In this document: positions 1-7,527 of the stretch, one piece after another
Layout: every line of letters begins with the position of its first letter
Position numbering within the stretch: the first letter of the stretch is position 1
NCBI GenBank assembly: GCA_046724395.1
Contig: JBKOWM010000088.1
Location: 1 to 12,246, forward strand
Source of the DNA: DATAEU01 sp046724395
GTDB lineage: Bacteria > Actinomycetota > UBA4738 > HRBIN12
DNA length: 12,246 bases
Reading direction: 5' to 3'
Position numbers and translations under genes: made by a program
Notes under the pieces: generated by a model
The model's input: only the letters and a program-made list of their open reading frames with translations
Told to the model about the DNA's origin: nothing
Databases searched by the model: none

Positions 1-325
1 CGGTAAGGTCGGGATGGAGACCGGCCTGCATGTTGATGAGCGTCCCGAGCTTGCCCGAGAGCTCGATCCGGCCTGCATACGGGTACATGACGCCGGCGAG
101 CAGCCGGAGCAGGGTGGTTTTGCCGGAGCCGTTTCGACCGACGACCCCGATCGAATCACCCGGCTCGATCCGGAAGGAGATATCGCGCAGCGCCCACGTC
201 CATCCTCGGTGCTCGCCACGGCGGCGCGCCATGAGCCGTTCGATCTCGTCGCGGAGGAGCGAGCGACGCCGGTCCGCCCGAAAGCGCTTCCAAACCCGGT
301 CGACGACAACCGTGCCGCTACGCAA
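1..325 (-). CDS. wzt: Polysaccharide ABC exporter ATP-binding protein (Wzt-like), N-terminal part only
   Basis: Only the first 108 codons are in the window; the gene continues past the left edge. The ATPase would power export of a lipid-linked glycan across the cytoplasmic membrane together with the permease encoded just upstream. Seen: an early beta strand TVVVDRVWKRF (residues 5-15), an aromatic W-T-W-A-L-R-D-I-S-F segment (42-51), a complete Walker A GRNGSGKT (63-70) followed by TLLRLLAGV, then a Q-loop region rich in Leu/Gly (93-108, with LHPDLT as in Wzt/TagH-type ATPases). The signature motif and Walker B lie outside. I chose TTG at 323-325 as start: it overlaps the permease stop by 8 bases, no ATG or GTG fits before the conserved strand, and a weak GGGA lies about 10 bases upstream. 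Function is confident; the exact start is less so. Whether it carries a C-terminal carbohydrate-binding domain cannot be seen. Confidence 0.88.
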   Translation of the reverse strand, partial: MRSGTVVVDRVWKRFRADRRRSLLRDEIERLMARRRGEHRGWTWALRDISFRIEPGDSIGVVGRNGSGKTTLLRLLAGVMYPYAGRIELSGKLGTLINMQAGLHPDLT

Positions 326-1166
326 TGTCGGAGAATCCCGTCTCGAGGCGCTTGAAGAGCCGGAACCCGCCCGCGAGATAGATCAGGGACATCGCCGCCG
401 CCGGAACCACCAGCGCCCAGTTCGGCTGCTGCCCGAGCACGACGGCCTGCCGGTAGCCGTCGATGACCGGTGCGAGGGGGTTGATCAGGCTGTACGCGAG
501 CTGAAGCGATTCGGGAATTCGATCCATTCCGTACAGCACGGGCGTCGCGAAGAAGCCGACCTGGACGATGACCGGGAGCGCGTAGCGCAGGTCGCGTACG
601 TACACAACGACGGATGACAGGATGAGCACCACGCCGAGCGTGAAAGCCAGCTGCACCGCCACAAGGAACGGCACCCAGACGGAGGTTGCCTTCGGTGCGA
701 ACTCGTATATGACAAACAAGATCGCGAGGCCGACCAGCGATATCAGTGCATCGACGCTGTTGGACATGATCGTGGAGATGGGGAAAGCCTCGCGCGGGAC
801 ATACATCTTGTTCAGGACGTCGAGACTCGTCAGGATGCTGACGGCGCCGGCCGAGACCGCGGACGAGAAGAAGGTCCACGGCACAAGGGCCACGTATGAG
901 AACAGCGGGTACGGGACTCCTCCCGTCGGAATCTTCACGGCGTGCTGCACCAGGACTGTCAGCACGACCATGAAGATGAGCGGCGGGATGATGGCCCAAG
1001 CGAAGCCGAGGAACGCCTGCTTGTACCGCGCGCGCAGCGAGCGCTCGAAGAGCGCCCACATGAAGTCGCGGGCTTGCCAGAGCTCTCGGACGGATTCGAT
1101 TATCGAGATCCGACGCCGGTAGCGGATCTCCGGCGGCGGTGCGTCGGGAATCGTTGTCGCGCTCAT
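318..1166 (-). CDS. wzm: ABC-2 type polysaccharide export permease (Wzm-like)
   Basis: A 282-residue integral membrane protein, the usual length for Wzm/TagG-type permeases, which form a dimeric channel moving undecaprenyl- or other lipid-linked polysaccharide outward. Seen: cytoplasmic N-terminus, then the family motif RARYKQAFLGFAWAIIPPL (45-63) entering the first membrane span; further hydrophobic spans at about 92-112, 132-155, 165-190, 195-212 and 250-268; YVPREAFPI (122-130); RDLRY (191-195); NPLAPVIDGYRQAVVLG (229-245); and a C-terminal LFKRLETGFSDIA that is characteristic of the family. The ATG at 1164-1166 overlaps the stop of the preceding glycosyltransferase by four bases (ATGA), with GGGGG about eight bases upstream. 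The open frame runs further upstream, but that part is the shadow of the neighbour and has no homologous look. Partner ATPase follows immediately. Substrate is unknown. Confidence 0.95.
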   Translation of the reverse strand: MSATTIPDAPPPEIRYRRRISIIESVRELWQARDFMWALFERSLRARYKQAFLGFAWAIIPPLIFMVVLTVLVQHAVKIPTGGVPYPLFSYVALVPWTFFSSAVSAGAVSILTSLDVLNKMYVPREAFPISTIMSNSVDALISLVGLAILFVIYEFAPKATSVWVPFLVAVQLAFTLGVVLILSSVVVYVRDLRYALPVIVQVGFFATPVLYGMDRIPESLQLAYSLINPLAPVIDGYRQAVVLGQQPNWALVVPAAAMSLIYLAGGFRLFKRLETGFSDIA

Positions 1167-2152
1167 GGGTCTGCCCCCGGATCGGATGCGGACACGAACC
1201 GTGTTCGTTCGTCGAGCCCGTGCGGTTCTCGCCACTCCCCCGTCTGGGGCTCGACCGTGCGCCCCATCCTCCCGATCCACGCATCTCGGCACGCCGCGGC
1301 GTTCACGCGAAGATGTTCGATCGCCGCACGCGGAGCGAGCGGTAGGTTGGCGAGCGGCTTGCCGAACCCGTGAACCGCCGTCACGCGCATCGCTCCCGCC
1401 GTGCGTCCACGAGACCGCAGGATGTGGATGATGTTGCGCAGGCTGTAATACCTCCGCCAACTCACCGCCGCCAACGTCGTCGACGGTTGCGCATCGAGAC
1501 CCAGCCGATGCGCGCGGCCGCGATGCCGCCGCCACCGATCGCCGTCGGCGAAGATGGCGTATCCGGCATCGCGCAACCGCAGCCCTTGGTCGAGCTCCTC
1601 GAAACCGAAGAAGAGCTCGGCTGAGAACACGCCGGCATCTCGGACGGCCCGAACCAGGTAGAACGGCAGCGCGTTGCCGGCCAGCGCATCGACGCGCACC
1701 GGACCGATCAGTTCGACGTCGGGCACCCGCATCATCCTTCCGCGTTTCTGGTCGAAGCGGGCGCCCATGATGCCCACGGCGCCGGTCGTTCGATCACGCG
1801 TGCGCATCTCCTGACCAAAGCTGAGTAGCTCGGCGATGACCGATGACGACGACGGAGGATCGTCGTCATCCAAGCAGACGATCCAGTCGACATCGTCTGC
1901 CGATCGCAGCACGCGCTCCATGCCGAGGGCGAAGCCGCCGGCCGGTCCGAGGTTCTCGGGCGCGGCGACGTACTCGGTCATGGGCGCATCCTGGGTCCGG
2001 AGGACCTCTTCGCTCTCGCAGCGGGGAGCGTTGTCGACCACGACGAGAGCATCCAGTCGCCGGTCCTGGTCAGCGAGCCGCGTGAGCATCGTCGACAGCG
2101 CCGAAGGGCGTCGGTATGTGACCAACACGCCGAACACCCTCGGCTCGCTCAT
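1163..2152 (-). CDS. GT2 glycosyltransferase, rhamnosyl/galactofuranosyl-transferase-like
   Basis: A 329-residue GT-A fold enzyme expected to transfer a sugar from a nucleotide donor to a lipid-linked acceptor at the cytoplasmic face. Seen: N-terminal strand VFGVLVTYRRP (6-16), VVVDN (37-41), the ENLGPAGGF block (66-74) typical of rhamnosyltransferase and GlfT1-like enzymes, DWIVCLDDDD (89-98) holding the metal/nucleotide-binding aspartates, a GNALPFYLVR acceptor-side segment (159-168), GFEELDQGLRLRDAG (183-197) containing the probable catalytic acidic residues, and RRYYSLRN (233-240) matching the Y..RN motif of GT2 rhamnosyltransferases. The start ATG overlaps the stop of the preceding GT4 gene (ATGA), and its own stop overlaps the permease start in the same way. 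No good Shine-Dalgarno precedes it, so coupling is likely. Donor sugar is not predictable; rhamnose or galactofuranose is the family expectation only. Confidence 0.93.
   Translation of the reverse strand: MSEPRVFGVLVTYRRPSALSTMLTRLADQDRRLDALVVVDNAPRCESEEVLRTQDAPMTEYVAAPENLGPAGGFALGMERVLRSADDVDWIVCLDDDDPPSSSSVIAELLSFGQEMRTRDRTTGAVGIMGARFDQKRGRMMRVPDVELIGPVRVDALAGNALPFYLVRAVRDAGVFSAELFFGFEELDQGLRLRDAGYAIFADGDRWRRHRGRAHRLGLDAQPSTTLAAVSWRRYYSLRNIIHILRSRGRTAGAMRVTAVHGFGKPLANLPLAPRAAIEHLRVNAAACRDAWIGRMGRTVEPQTGEWREPHGLDERTRFVSASDPGADP
1842..1870 (-). repeat. Perfect 11-bp inverted repeat with 7-base loop inside the GT2 gene
   Basis: GATGACGACGA at 1842-1852 and its exact reverse complement at 1860-1870 flank a 7-base loop. 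In the mRNA the hairpin spans codons 95-104 (four Asp, two Pro, four Ser) of the GT2 gene, and the loop reads UCCUCCG, which contains the anti-Shine-Dalgarno-like CCUCC. There is no following U tract, so it is not an intrinsic terminator. It may simply follow from Asp GAC/GAT codons meeting Ser TCG/TCA codons. Confidence 0.6.
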
Positions 2153-3312
2153 GCGGCGCTCGGGACCCGCCGTGCGCCCATCGCGCGGTCATAGAAGGCG
2201 AGCATCTGGGGCGCCACCCGATCGATCGTGAACCGATCGAGGAACCGTGCCCGTGCCGCCTCCGCCCGGTCACGCGCACCGGCGCCGTCGGACAACGACG
2301 TGACGAGCGCGCGCTCGAGCGCACGGACGTCATCCGGTGGAACGAGGATCGAGGAGTCACCGCCGCCGACGACCTCGCGGATCGCCGGAAGATCCGAGGC
2401 GACGATCGGAGCTTCGAGGGCCATCGCCTCCACGAGCGTGCCGGCGAAGCCCTCGGCGCGAGAAGGCAGAGCGAGAACGTCCGCCGCGGCTAGCAAGTCG
2501 GGGACGTCACCCCGCGGGCCGAGGAATGTGGCCGAACCCCGCAGTCCCAGGCAATCGGTCAACTCCCGGAGCAGCGGTGTCTGTTGACCGCCGCGTCCAG
2601 CGACCAGCAGGCGAACATCGGGGAACGACGCAGACGCACCGCGCATCGCCCGAAGCAGGACGTCCAAGCCCTTCGTGTACTCCTGTCTCGCGACCGCGAG
2701 AACCACGAACTCGTCACGAACACCGAGCGCCCGGCGGACCCGCGCTCGCCGGTCGGCGGTTCGGACTCCGAGGGCGATGGGGTCCCGCGCTCTCGGAACG
2801 ACGTCGATGCGGGTGCCGGGGATGTGGAGTCGGCGCGCCATCACGCGAGCCACGTGGTTGGTCAACGCGTGGAACCGGCGAACGGCGCGTGCCGTCGTCG
2901 AGTCGACGATGCGAGCCACCTCGAGCTTCCATCGTCTGATCGACGGATCGCTCCGGTGGGTCGGCCCGTATCCATCGCTCACCAGACTCGAGACGACCGG
3001 TACGCGAGCGACACTCGCGGCCATGCGACCAACGAGATCGGCTCGATACAGCGTCGTATGCACGAGATCCGGCCTTCGCTCCGCGATCAGACGGGCGAGC
3101 CGACGGGTGACGGCGATCGCGCCTCTGCCCTCGGCGCCGACCCAGAACACACTGGCCCCGCTCGCTTCGAGCGGCTCCCGGAGCGACGCCTCGGCCTCCA
3201 CGTACGCGACGTCGACTCGCAAACCGGCGGCCCGGTACGCCCTCGTCAGACCGACGAGCGACTGTTCAGCGCCGTAGGGCGCGAGACTGTCGATGACATA
3301 GAGGAGGTTCAT
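2149..3312 (-). CDS. GT4 (GT-B) glycosyltransferase
   Basis: A 387-residue retaining glycosyltransferase with two Rossmann-like domains. Seen: N-terminal MNLLYVIDSL followed by YGAEQSL (13-19), equivalent to the acceptor-side GGAE loop of GT4 enzymes; PDLVHTTLYRADLVGR (81-96); domain linker near 168-200; donor-site ARQEYTKGLD (208-217) with the conserved Arg209 and Lys214; RLLVAGRG (234-241); FLGPRGDVPDLLAAADVLALPSRAEGFAGTLVEAM in the C-terminal domain, in which Glu287 and Glu295 form the E-x7-E motif; then IVASDLPAIREVV. ATG at 3310-3312 is chosen because it has GAGGAA five bases upstream, overlaps the upstream stop (ATGA) and begins the first beta strand. The frame stays open for another 800 bases upstream, but that is antisense-phase shadow of the neighbouring GT2. 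Donor and linkage are unknown. Confidence 0.94.
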   Translation of the reverse strand: MNLLYVIDSLAPYGAEQSLVGLTRAYRAAGLRVDVAYVEAEASLREPLEASGASVFWVGAEGRGAIAVTRRLARLIAERRPDLVHTTLYRADLVGRMAASVARVPVVSSLVSDGYGPTHRSDPSIRRWKLEVARIVDSTTARAVRRFHALTNHVARVMARRLHIPGTRIDVVPRARDPIALGVRTADRRARVRRALGVRDEFVVLAVARQEYTKGLDVLLRAMRGASASFPDVRLLVAGRGGQQTPLLRELTDCLGLRGSATFLGPRGDVPDLLAAADVLALPSRAEGFAGTLVEAMALEAPIVASDLPAIREVVGGGDSSILVPPDDVRALERALVTSLSDGAGARDRAEAARARFLDRFTIDRVAPQMLAFYDRAMGARRVPSAA

Positions 3313-4325
3313 CCGCGTTCCTCGTTGCTCGCGACCGGGCCGTGCGCGGCACCCGGGTTGCTGGACCAAGCGGCGAAGCGTCGACGGCGGGCGTGCGATC
3401 GCCGGTATCGACCGTCGAGCGCGCGGCGTCCGGCCCGATACATCGCGAGCCCAGCCGGCCCCGTTACGCTCGCGAACCACCAGAGCCACAGACGGGATCG
3501 CGTCGGATCGAGGAGCAGGCCGCGGGTCGTCGACGCGAGCGCTCTCCGCCAGTACCCGGCGTTGAGATACCAGACACCCATCGTGGCGAGGTAACGCGCG
3601 GATCGTTGAGGGTACAGGGCGAACGTTGCCTGGTGTTTCTCGAAGGTCCGAGCCATGCCCTCCGCCGAATCGAGCATGGCCCGATGCCTGCGCGGGCCCG
3701 CGTGGTCGTGCCACACATACGTGACCACCGGGGATCCCTGCAACGAGCAGCACGAGTTCAAACGAAGGAACAGGTCGTCGTGCTCCCACCCGGCCATGAT
3801 GTCCTCGTCCCACCCACCGATCTGCCTCATCACCCCGACGGGAGCGAACAGCGTGTTCTCGGTCTTGAAGCTTCCTGTCGGGACGTCCTCCAGGAAGTAG
3901 CGTCTGCCTCGGCTCAACGTCACTGGCACCTGCGTGGCGACCGTCCTCCCCTGGTCGTCGACGTCGCGACGGGCCGAAAGCACGGCGACCGGCGGCGGAA
4001 GCTGCGACGCCGCCGCCTCCCGCAGGCAGGTCTCGACCATCCAGGGCAGCAGCTCGTCGTCGTCGTCGAGAAACGTGACCCAGTCCGCGTTCGAGGCGCC
4101 GAGTCCCGCGTTCCTTGCCGCGCACACGCCCCGCGCGCGGTCGTGTCGGATGATGCGCACACGTGGATCGTCGTCGTCGAGTCGGAACGGCTGAGCCGAG
4201 CCATCGTCGACGACGATGACCTCTATGTCCGCGAGGGATTGCCCGAGCGCGCTCGCCACTGCGCGGCGAACGAGGACGGGGCGGTCGTGGGTGGGAATGA
4301 CGATGGAAGCGGTCGGCCGCTTCAC
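3309..4325 (-). CDS. GT2 glycosyltransferase, downstream copy of a tandem pair
   Basis: A 338-residue GT-A enzyme. Seen: SIVIPTHDRP (7-16), EVIVVDDGS (35-43), CAARNAGL (68-75), WVTFLDDDDELLP (82-94) with the DxD-type metal site, and GGWDEDIMAGWEHDDLFLRLN (170-190), whose W-E-H-D-D is the probable catalytic-base region, followed by FEKH (228-231). Beyond the catalytic domain is a helical tail RYLATMGVWYLNAGYWRRAL (244-263) resembling a TPR-like element, then a Trp-rich hydrophobic stretch (279-285) and a very basic segment SHARRRRF (310-317). GTG at 4323-4325 is the start: it forms a GTGA overlap with the upstream stop and has GAGGGAG seven bases before it. It is a close paralogue of the gene directly upstream: aligned without gaps, about 52 of the first 100 residues are identical. 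Sugar specificity is unknown. Confidence 0.93.
   Translation of the reverse strand: MKRPTASIVIPTHDRPVLVRRAVASALGQSLADIEVIVVDDGSAQPFRLDDDDPRVRIIRHDRARGVCAARNAGLGASNADWVTFLDDDDELLPWMVETCLREAAASQLPPPVAVLSARRDVDDQGRTVATQVPVTLSRGRRYFLEDVPTGSFKTENTLFAPVGVMRQIGGWDEDIMAGWEHDDLFLRLNSCCSLQGSPVVTYVWHDHAGPRRHRAMLDSAEGMARTFEKHQATFALYPQRSARYLATMGVWYLNAGYWRRALASTTRGLLLDPTRSRLWLWWFASVTGPAGLAMYRAGRRALDGRYRRSHARRRRFAAWSSNPGAAHGPVASNEERG
3318..3323 (-). promoter_or_regulatory. Shine-Dalgarno of the GT4 gene at 2149-3312
   Basis: GAGGAA ends five bases before the ATG at 3310-3312. It fixes this start against the much longer upstream-open frame. Confidence 0.75.
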
Positions 4326-5266
4326 GTCAGCGCTCCCTCTCGCTCCGGCTCGTCGCGAGAGTCGCGAACCCGGTCGCGCCGCCTCACATACCACGACCTG
4401 ACGTGCGGGCCGAGGAGTGCGACGACCCACTGTCTTGCGGCGTGCCGCCTCCGGGGGTCACGAACGAGCGATCGGGTCGCACCGCTCAGCCCGGGAAGCC
4501 ACGCGCCGGCCTTCACGTAGTCCTTGCTCATTTCGCCGAGGTATCGGGCATGCGCCCGGCGGTCGGCGCCAAAGACGTCCGCGTGCTTCTCAAGTGTCAC
4601 GCGGATTCCGTCCGCGCATGTGAGGTAGTCGCTGGTCAGCCGCGTCCCGGAATGGTCCGTCAGCCGGTACGTGATGTCTGCGGCCGCCTCGATGGAGCAT
4701 CGGCGATTCAGCCGGAGCAACAGGTCCTCGTGCTCCCAAGCGCGGATCGCGGGATCCCAGCCCCCGACGGACCGGAACACGTCCGTCGGCAGCACGAGGT
4801 TGTTCTTGTACCTCACGGCGTGCAGCCGCTCCAGGACGTCATCGGAGTGACGCGGAATCGGCACGGGTCGAAATTCGTCGAGGTTCCGGCCCCGCTCGTC
4901 CACGACCTCAACGCCCGAGAGCACTCCCACCGGGACCGGGAGGGATGATTCCGCCGCCGCGTCGAGCGAGCGCTCGACCATGTACGGCAACAGGGTGTCG
5001 TCGTCGTCGAGGAACGTGATCCAACGCCCTCGCGCGAGCTCAGCGCCCATGTTGCGAGCGGCCGAAAGGCCCACCGGACGCTCCGTCCGGACGAGGCGGA
5101 GTCGCGGGTCGGACGCAATAGGCGCCACGGGTGCGACCGATCCGTCGTCGACGACGATGACCTCCGGGTTCCCGGCGGTCTGATCCAGGGCGCTCGCGAT
5201 CGCCGCATCCACGTACGCGGGACGATCCCGGGTGGTGACGACGATGCTGACCAGCGGTTCGCTCAA
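4322..5266 (-). CDS. GT2 glycosyltransferase, upstream copy of a tandem pair
   Basis: A 314-residue GT-A enzyme. Seen: SIVVTTRDRP (7-16), EVIVVDDGS (35-43), LSAARNMG (67-74), WITFLDDDDTLLPYMVE (82-98), VLSGVEVVDERGR (115-127), GGWDPAIRAWEHEDLLLRLN (168-187) and TLEKH (224-228), at almost the same positions as in the next gene downstream. The tail RYLGEMSKDYVKAGAWLPGL (241-260) is the counterpart of its neighbour's helical tail, and the C-terminus is Arg-rich (294-303). I take TTG at 5264-5266 as start: it forms a TTGA overlap with the upstream stop, is preceded by GGGAGGGGA at good spacing, and yields an N-terminus that aligns with its paralogue. An in-frame ATG at 5291-5293 would add nine residues but lacks a ribosome-binding site. 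Substrate unknown; the divergence of the tails suggests the two copies act on different acceptors. Confidence 0.92.
   Translation of the reverse strand: MSEPLVSIVVTTRDRPAYVDAAIASALDQTAGNPEVIVVDDGSVAPVAPIASDPRLRLVRTERPVGLSAARNMGAELARGRWITFLDDDDTLLPYMVERSLDAAAESSLPVPVGVLSGVEVVDERGRNLDEFRPVPIPRHSDDVLERLHAVRYKNNLVLPTDVFRSVGGWDPAIRAWEHEDLLLRLNRRCSIEAAADITYRLTDHSGTRLTSDYLTCADGIRVTLEKHADVFGADRRAHARYLGEMSKDYVKAGAWLPGLSGATRSLVRDPRRRHAARQWVVALLGPHVRSWYVRRRDRVRDSRDEPEREGALT
4333..4339 (-). promoter_or_regulatory. Shine-Dalgarno of the GT2 gene at 3309-4325
   Basis: GAGGGAG ends seven bases before the GTG at 4323-4325, supporting that non-ATG start over upstream alternatives. Confidence 0.75.
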
Positions 5267-6465
5267 TTCGGCTTTCCCCTCCCGGACGCCCATCGATCGA
5301 CCGCGGCGACGTAGCAGCGTTCGCGAGCCGCCGCGACGACCGCGGGCGAGCACTCCCGGGCGACCAGCCGTCTCGCGGCCCGTCCGGCTCTAGCGGCGAA
5401 CGCCGCGTCGACGATGTAGGGCTTTAGCGCGCTCGCCAGTCCGTTCGCGTCACCGGTCTCGACCACCGCGCCGGCCTCGGTTCCTTCGACCAGTTCGGCC
5501 AGACCGGTCCCGGACGTGCAGACGACTGCTCGTCCCGCGGCCATGGCCTCGAGGCCGGCCATCGGAAAGTTGTCGAACACGCTGGTCACCGCCACGAGCC
5601 GTGCCTTCCCGTACCAGCCGGCGAGGTCGCTCCGCGGCCGCGCATCAACGAAGCGGCACGACGCACCCGCCGAGTGCGCTCGCTCTTCGAGCCACACACG
5701 GTACGGCCGGCCGCCGCGCCGTCCGGTGGACGCGCCCACGAACATCGCTTCGACGGCGGCGACCGTCCGCCCGAGCGATGCCACGGCGTCGACGAGCGTC
5801 TCCGGCGACTTCCTTCGCTCGAGGCGTCCGACGCTCAGGATGGTCCGGGCGGTGCCCTCGACGGGCGCACTGGACGCCCACCGTTCGACGTCGACGGGAT
5901 TCCGCACGATGCTGGCGGCGGTGCCGTCGAGCCACCCGGAACGCCGGAGATGATCCCGCAGAAGTCGCGAAGGCGCGGTCGCGATCTGCGCCCGCGTCAC
6001 CGACGCCCGTTCCAGTCGGTCCGCGATGCGAACGTCGCGTTCCGGCGGCCGCTCCGCGGTGAGCGCCGCGACGACGTGGAGCGGCGTGTGGAGATGCGCC
6101 ACCACAGGCCGCCCGCCGAACAACAGTCCCTCGGCCATCCATTCCGGCGCCTCGACGACGTCGAACTGGATCCCCAGCCGCCTGTACTGCGCCCGCGTCG
6201 ACAAGGCCGTCAGGACCCTCGGAACCGTGTTGGGCATGAACCGTCTCAGGACCCGCGAAGACCCCTTGACGCGGACCTGCCCCCTCCGATGGATCCAAAC
6301 GCCCCGATCGACCGTGTCCGTCGCAGCCTGTCCCGGCACGCACGACAAGACGTGAACCTCGTGCCCGCGCTCGACGAGCGCCGGGGCGATCGTCGCGACG
6401 TAGGATCCGATCCCTCCTCCGCCGGTCTCCGGCGGATACTCCATCGACAGAAAAAGGATTCGCAC
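5263..6465 (-). CDS. GT4 (GT-B) glycosyltransferase, paralogue of the one at 9726-11087
   Basis: A 400-residue GT4 enzyme. Seen: RILFLSMEYPPETGGGGIGSY (2-22, the Gly-rich loop of the N-terminal domain), HEVHVLSC (35-42), FDVVEAPEW (101-109), VVAHLHTP (121-128), a donor-domain start TILSVGRLERRKSPE (208-222) with Arg214 and Lys219, MFVGAS (241-246), and FDNFPMAGLEAMAAG (297-311). Here Asp298 replaces the first Glu of the E-x7-E motif, with Glu306 as the second; this is an accepted variant. GTG at 6463-6465 starts the protein, three bases after the upstream stop; a later ATG (codon 8) would delete the first beta strand. From residue 298 to 392 it shares about 49 of 95 positions, ungapped, with the GT4 encoded at 9726-11087. 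Its stop overlaps the next start (TTGA). Donor sugar unknown. Confidence 0.94.
   Translation of the reverse strand: MRILFLSMEYPPETGGGGIGSYVATIAPALVERGHEVHVLSCVPGQAATDTVDRGVWIHRRGQVRVKGSSRVLRRFMPNTVPRVLTALSTRAQYRRLGIQFDVVEAPEWMAEGLLFGGRPVVAHLHTPLHVVAALTAERPPERDVRIADRLERASVTRAQIATAPSRLLRDHLRRSGWLDGTAASIVRNPVDVERWASSAPVEGTARTILSVGRLERRKSPETLVDAVASLGRTVAAVEAMFVGASTGRRGGRPYRVWLEERAHSAGASCRFVDARPRSDLAGWYGKARLVAVTSVFDNFPMAGLEAMAAGRAVVCTSGTGLAELVEGTEAGAVVETGDANGLASALKPYIVDAAFAARAGRAARRLVARECSPAVVAAARERCYVAAVDRWASGRGKPN
5275..5283 (-). promoter_or_regulatory. Shine-Dalgarno deciding a TTG start
   Basis: GGGAGGGGA lies eight bases before the TTG at 5264-5266. The competing ATG at 5291-5293 has no such element, so the TTG start of the GT2 gene at 4322-5266 is preferred. 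Confidence 0.65.
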
Positions 6466-6468
6466 GAC

Positions 6469-7527
6469 CTACGCCGCCACTCGCCTGTACAGATCGACGT
6501 GCATCGCGGCGACCTTCCGCCAGTCGAACCCCAAAGCGGTGCGCCGGGCATTCGCACCCATCTCAAGCCGCCGTCGATCGTCGTGGATCAGCTCGACAAC
6601 CGCGTCGGACATGGCCGGGGCGTCGCCCCGATCGATCAGCCACCCGCACCGCGAAGAGACGTAGTCCGTCATGGCGCCGACGTCCGTCGTGACGACGGGG
6701 AGGCCGCAGGCAAGTCCCTCGAGGATCGCGTTGCTCGCGACGACGTCGAGATACGGCAGCACCAGGACGTCCGCCGATCGGTATTCGCGACGGAGCTCCG
6801 CGTCTGACAAGGAGCGGAGTACCGTCACGTTTCCCACCTCCGCCAGGGCCTCCGCGTCCGGGTTCGAGGTAACGAGCCTGAACATGATGTCGGGATCCGT
6901 CGCCAGGACCCGATTGACGACGGCGCGCAACGTCGCGAAGTCGCGAAGCCAGTCGCCGACGAACAGACACGTTCGGCCCGACCGCACTTCGTCGCCCGGG
7001 CTGAAGAACTGCGTGTCGATGCCGTGAGGTACCAGCACGACGCGATCGCTCCGAAGGAGCGGCTCGAAGTACGGGACCTGATTGCTCCCCAACAGAATGA
7101 TTGCGTCGACCGACCGCGGCACCCGTCCGCGGTCGACGAGCCGGTTAAGCACCTCGGGAGGTTGATGGTACGTCCCGACGATCCTGTTCCGGTTCACCGT
7201 CCGGACGATGCGTCCCTCTCCCAGATACCGAAGACTGTCGTCCGCGTACAAGACGTGCGAGACTGCGTGTCGCGTCCGGAGGAGTCGGAGACCGGCATCG
7301 AACTCCATGCGGAACGATGCCGATGTGTACCAGGCGTTCGCTGATCGACGCGCCATCCAGCTGCACAGCCGCGAGGGGAGCGCCCGGCCCTCGGAACCGT
7401 CCACGAGCTGGGTACGGACGTCCCCCGGCACGTGGTCGACGAGTCGTGCGTACCCGGACCTCGACCCGTGATGGGCGTACGCGCGGCCGACGAAATGCAC
7501 CACGCTCGGCGACCCCGTCGATCCCAT
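6469..7527 (-). CDS. GT4-type (GT-B) glycosyltransferase
   Basis: A 352-residue GT-B enzyme. Seen: VVHFVGRAYAHHGSRSGYARL (9-29) as the N-terminal strand and loop, HVLYADDSLRYLG (91-103), GTYHQPPEVLNRL (118-130), ILLGSNQVPYFE (144-155), VLVPHGIDTQFFSPG (164-178), a donor domain beginning CLFVGDWLRDFATL (187-200), then ADVLVLPYLDVVASNAILEGLACGLPVVTTDVG (252-284). The second acidic residue of E-x7-E is Glu270, but the first position is Val262. This resembles a known GT4 branch reading ...NNALLEALACGLPVV, so it is probably normal for the subfamily. The C-terminal helix FDWRKVAAMHVDLYRRV is typical. The ATG at 7525-7527 shares one base with the upstream stop (TAATG), implying termination-reinitiation. 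The glycan it builds is not predictable from sequence. Confidence 0.92.
   Translation of the reverse strand: MGSTGSPSVVHFVGRAYAHHGSRSGYARLVDHVPGDVRTQLVDGSEGRALPSRLCSWMARRSANAWYTSASFRMEFDAGLRLLRTRHAVSHVLYADDSLRYLGEGRIVRTVNRNRIVGTYHQPPEVLNRLVDRGRVPRSVDAIILLGSNQVPYFEPLLRSDRVVLVPHGIDTQFFSPGDEVRSGRTCLFVGDWLRDFATLRAVVNRVLATDPDIMFRLVTSNPDAEALAEVGNVTVLRSLSDAELRREYRSADVLVLPYLDVVASNAILEGLACGLPVVTTDVGAMTDYVSSRCGWLIDRGDAPAMSDAVVELIHDDRRRLEMGANARRTALGFDWRKVAAMHVDLYRRVAA

Noticed and set aside
1167..1535. N-terminal extension of the permease to 405 residues
   Set aside because: The extension is shadow of the GT2 gene at 1163-2152; Wzm proteins are about 260-290 residues and the ATG at 1164-1166 fits exactly.
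3313..4125. N-terminal extension of the GT4 at 2149-3312 to a 658-residue protein
   Set aside because: The extra region is out-of-frame shadow of the GT2 gene at 3309-4325. The real start ATG at 3310-3312 has a Shine-Dalgarno and begins the GT4 fold.
3342..4520. Long plus-strand open frame (392 codons) antisense to the tandem GT2 genes
   Set aside because: It lies opposite two clear glycosyltransferase genes; its translation is low-complexity Arg/Pro/Val-rich with no motif. In high-GC coding DNA such antisense frames arise from lack of stop codons.
4053..5010. GTC/CGT triplet runs at about 4053-4068 and 4996-5009 as possible microsatellites or tandem repeats
   Set aside because: They are the reverse complement of the four-Asp codon runs in the FLDDDD motif of the two GT2 paralogues, so they are explained by coding constraint.
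6451..6460. A-rich patch as a possible promoter element or slippery site
   Set aside because: It lies within codons 2-6 of the GT4 gene and is explained by Phe/Leu codons on the minus strand; the reading frame is continuous across it.
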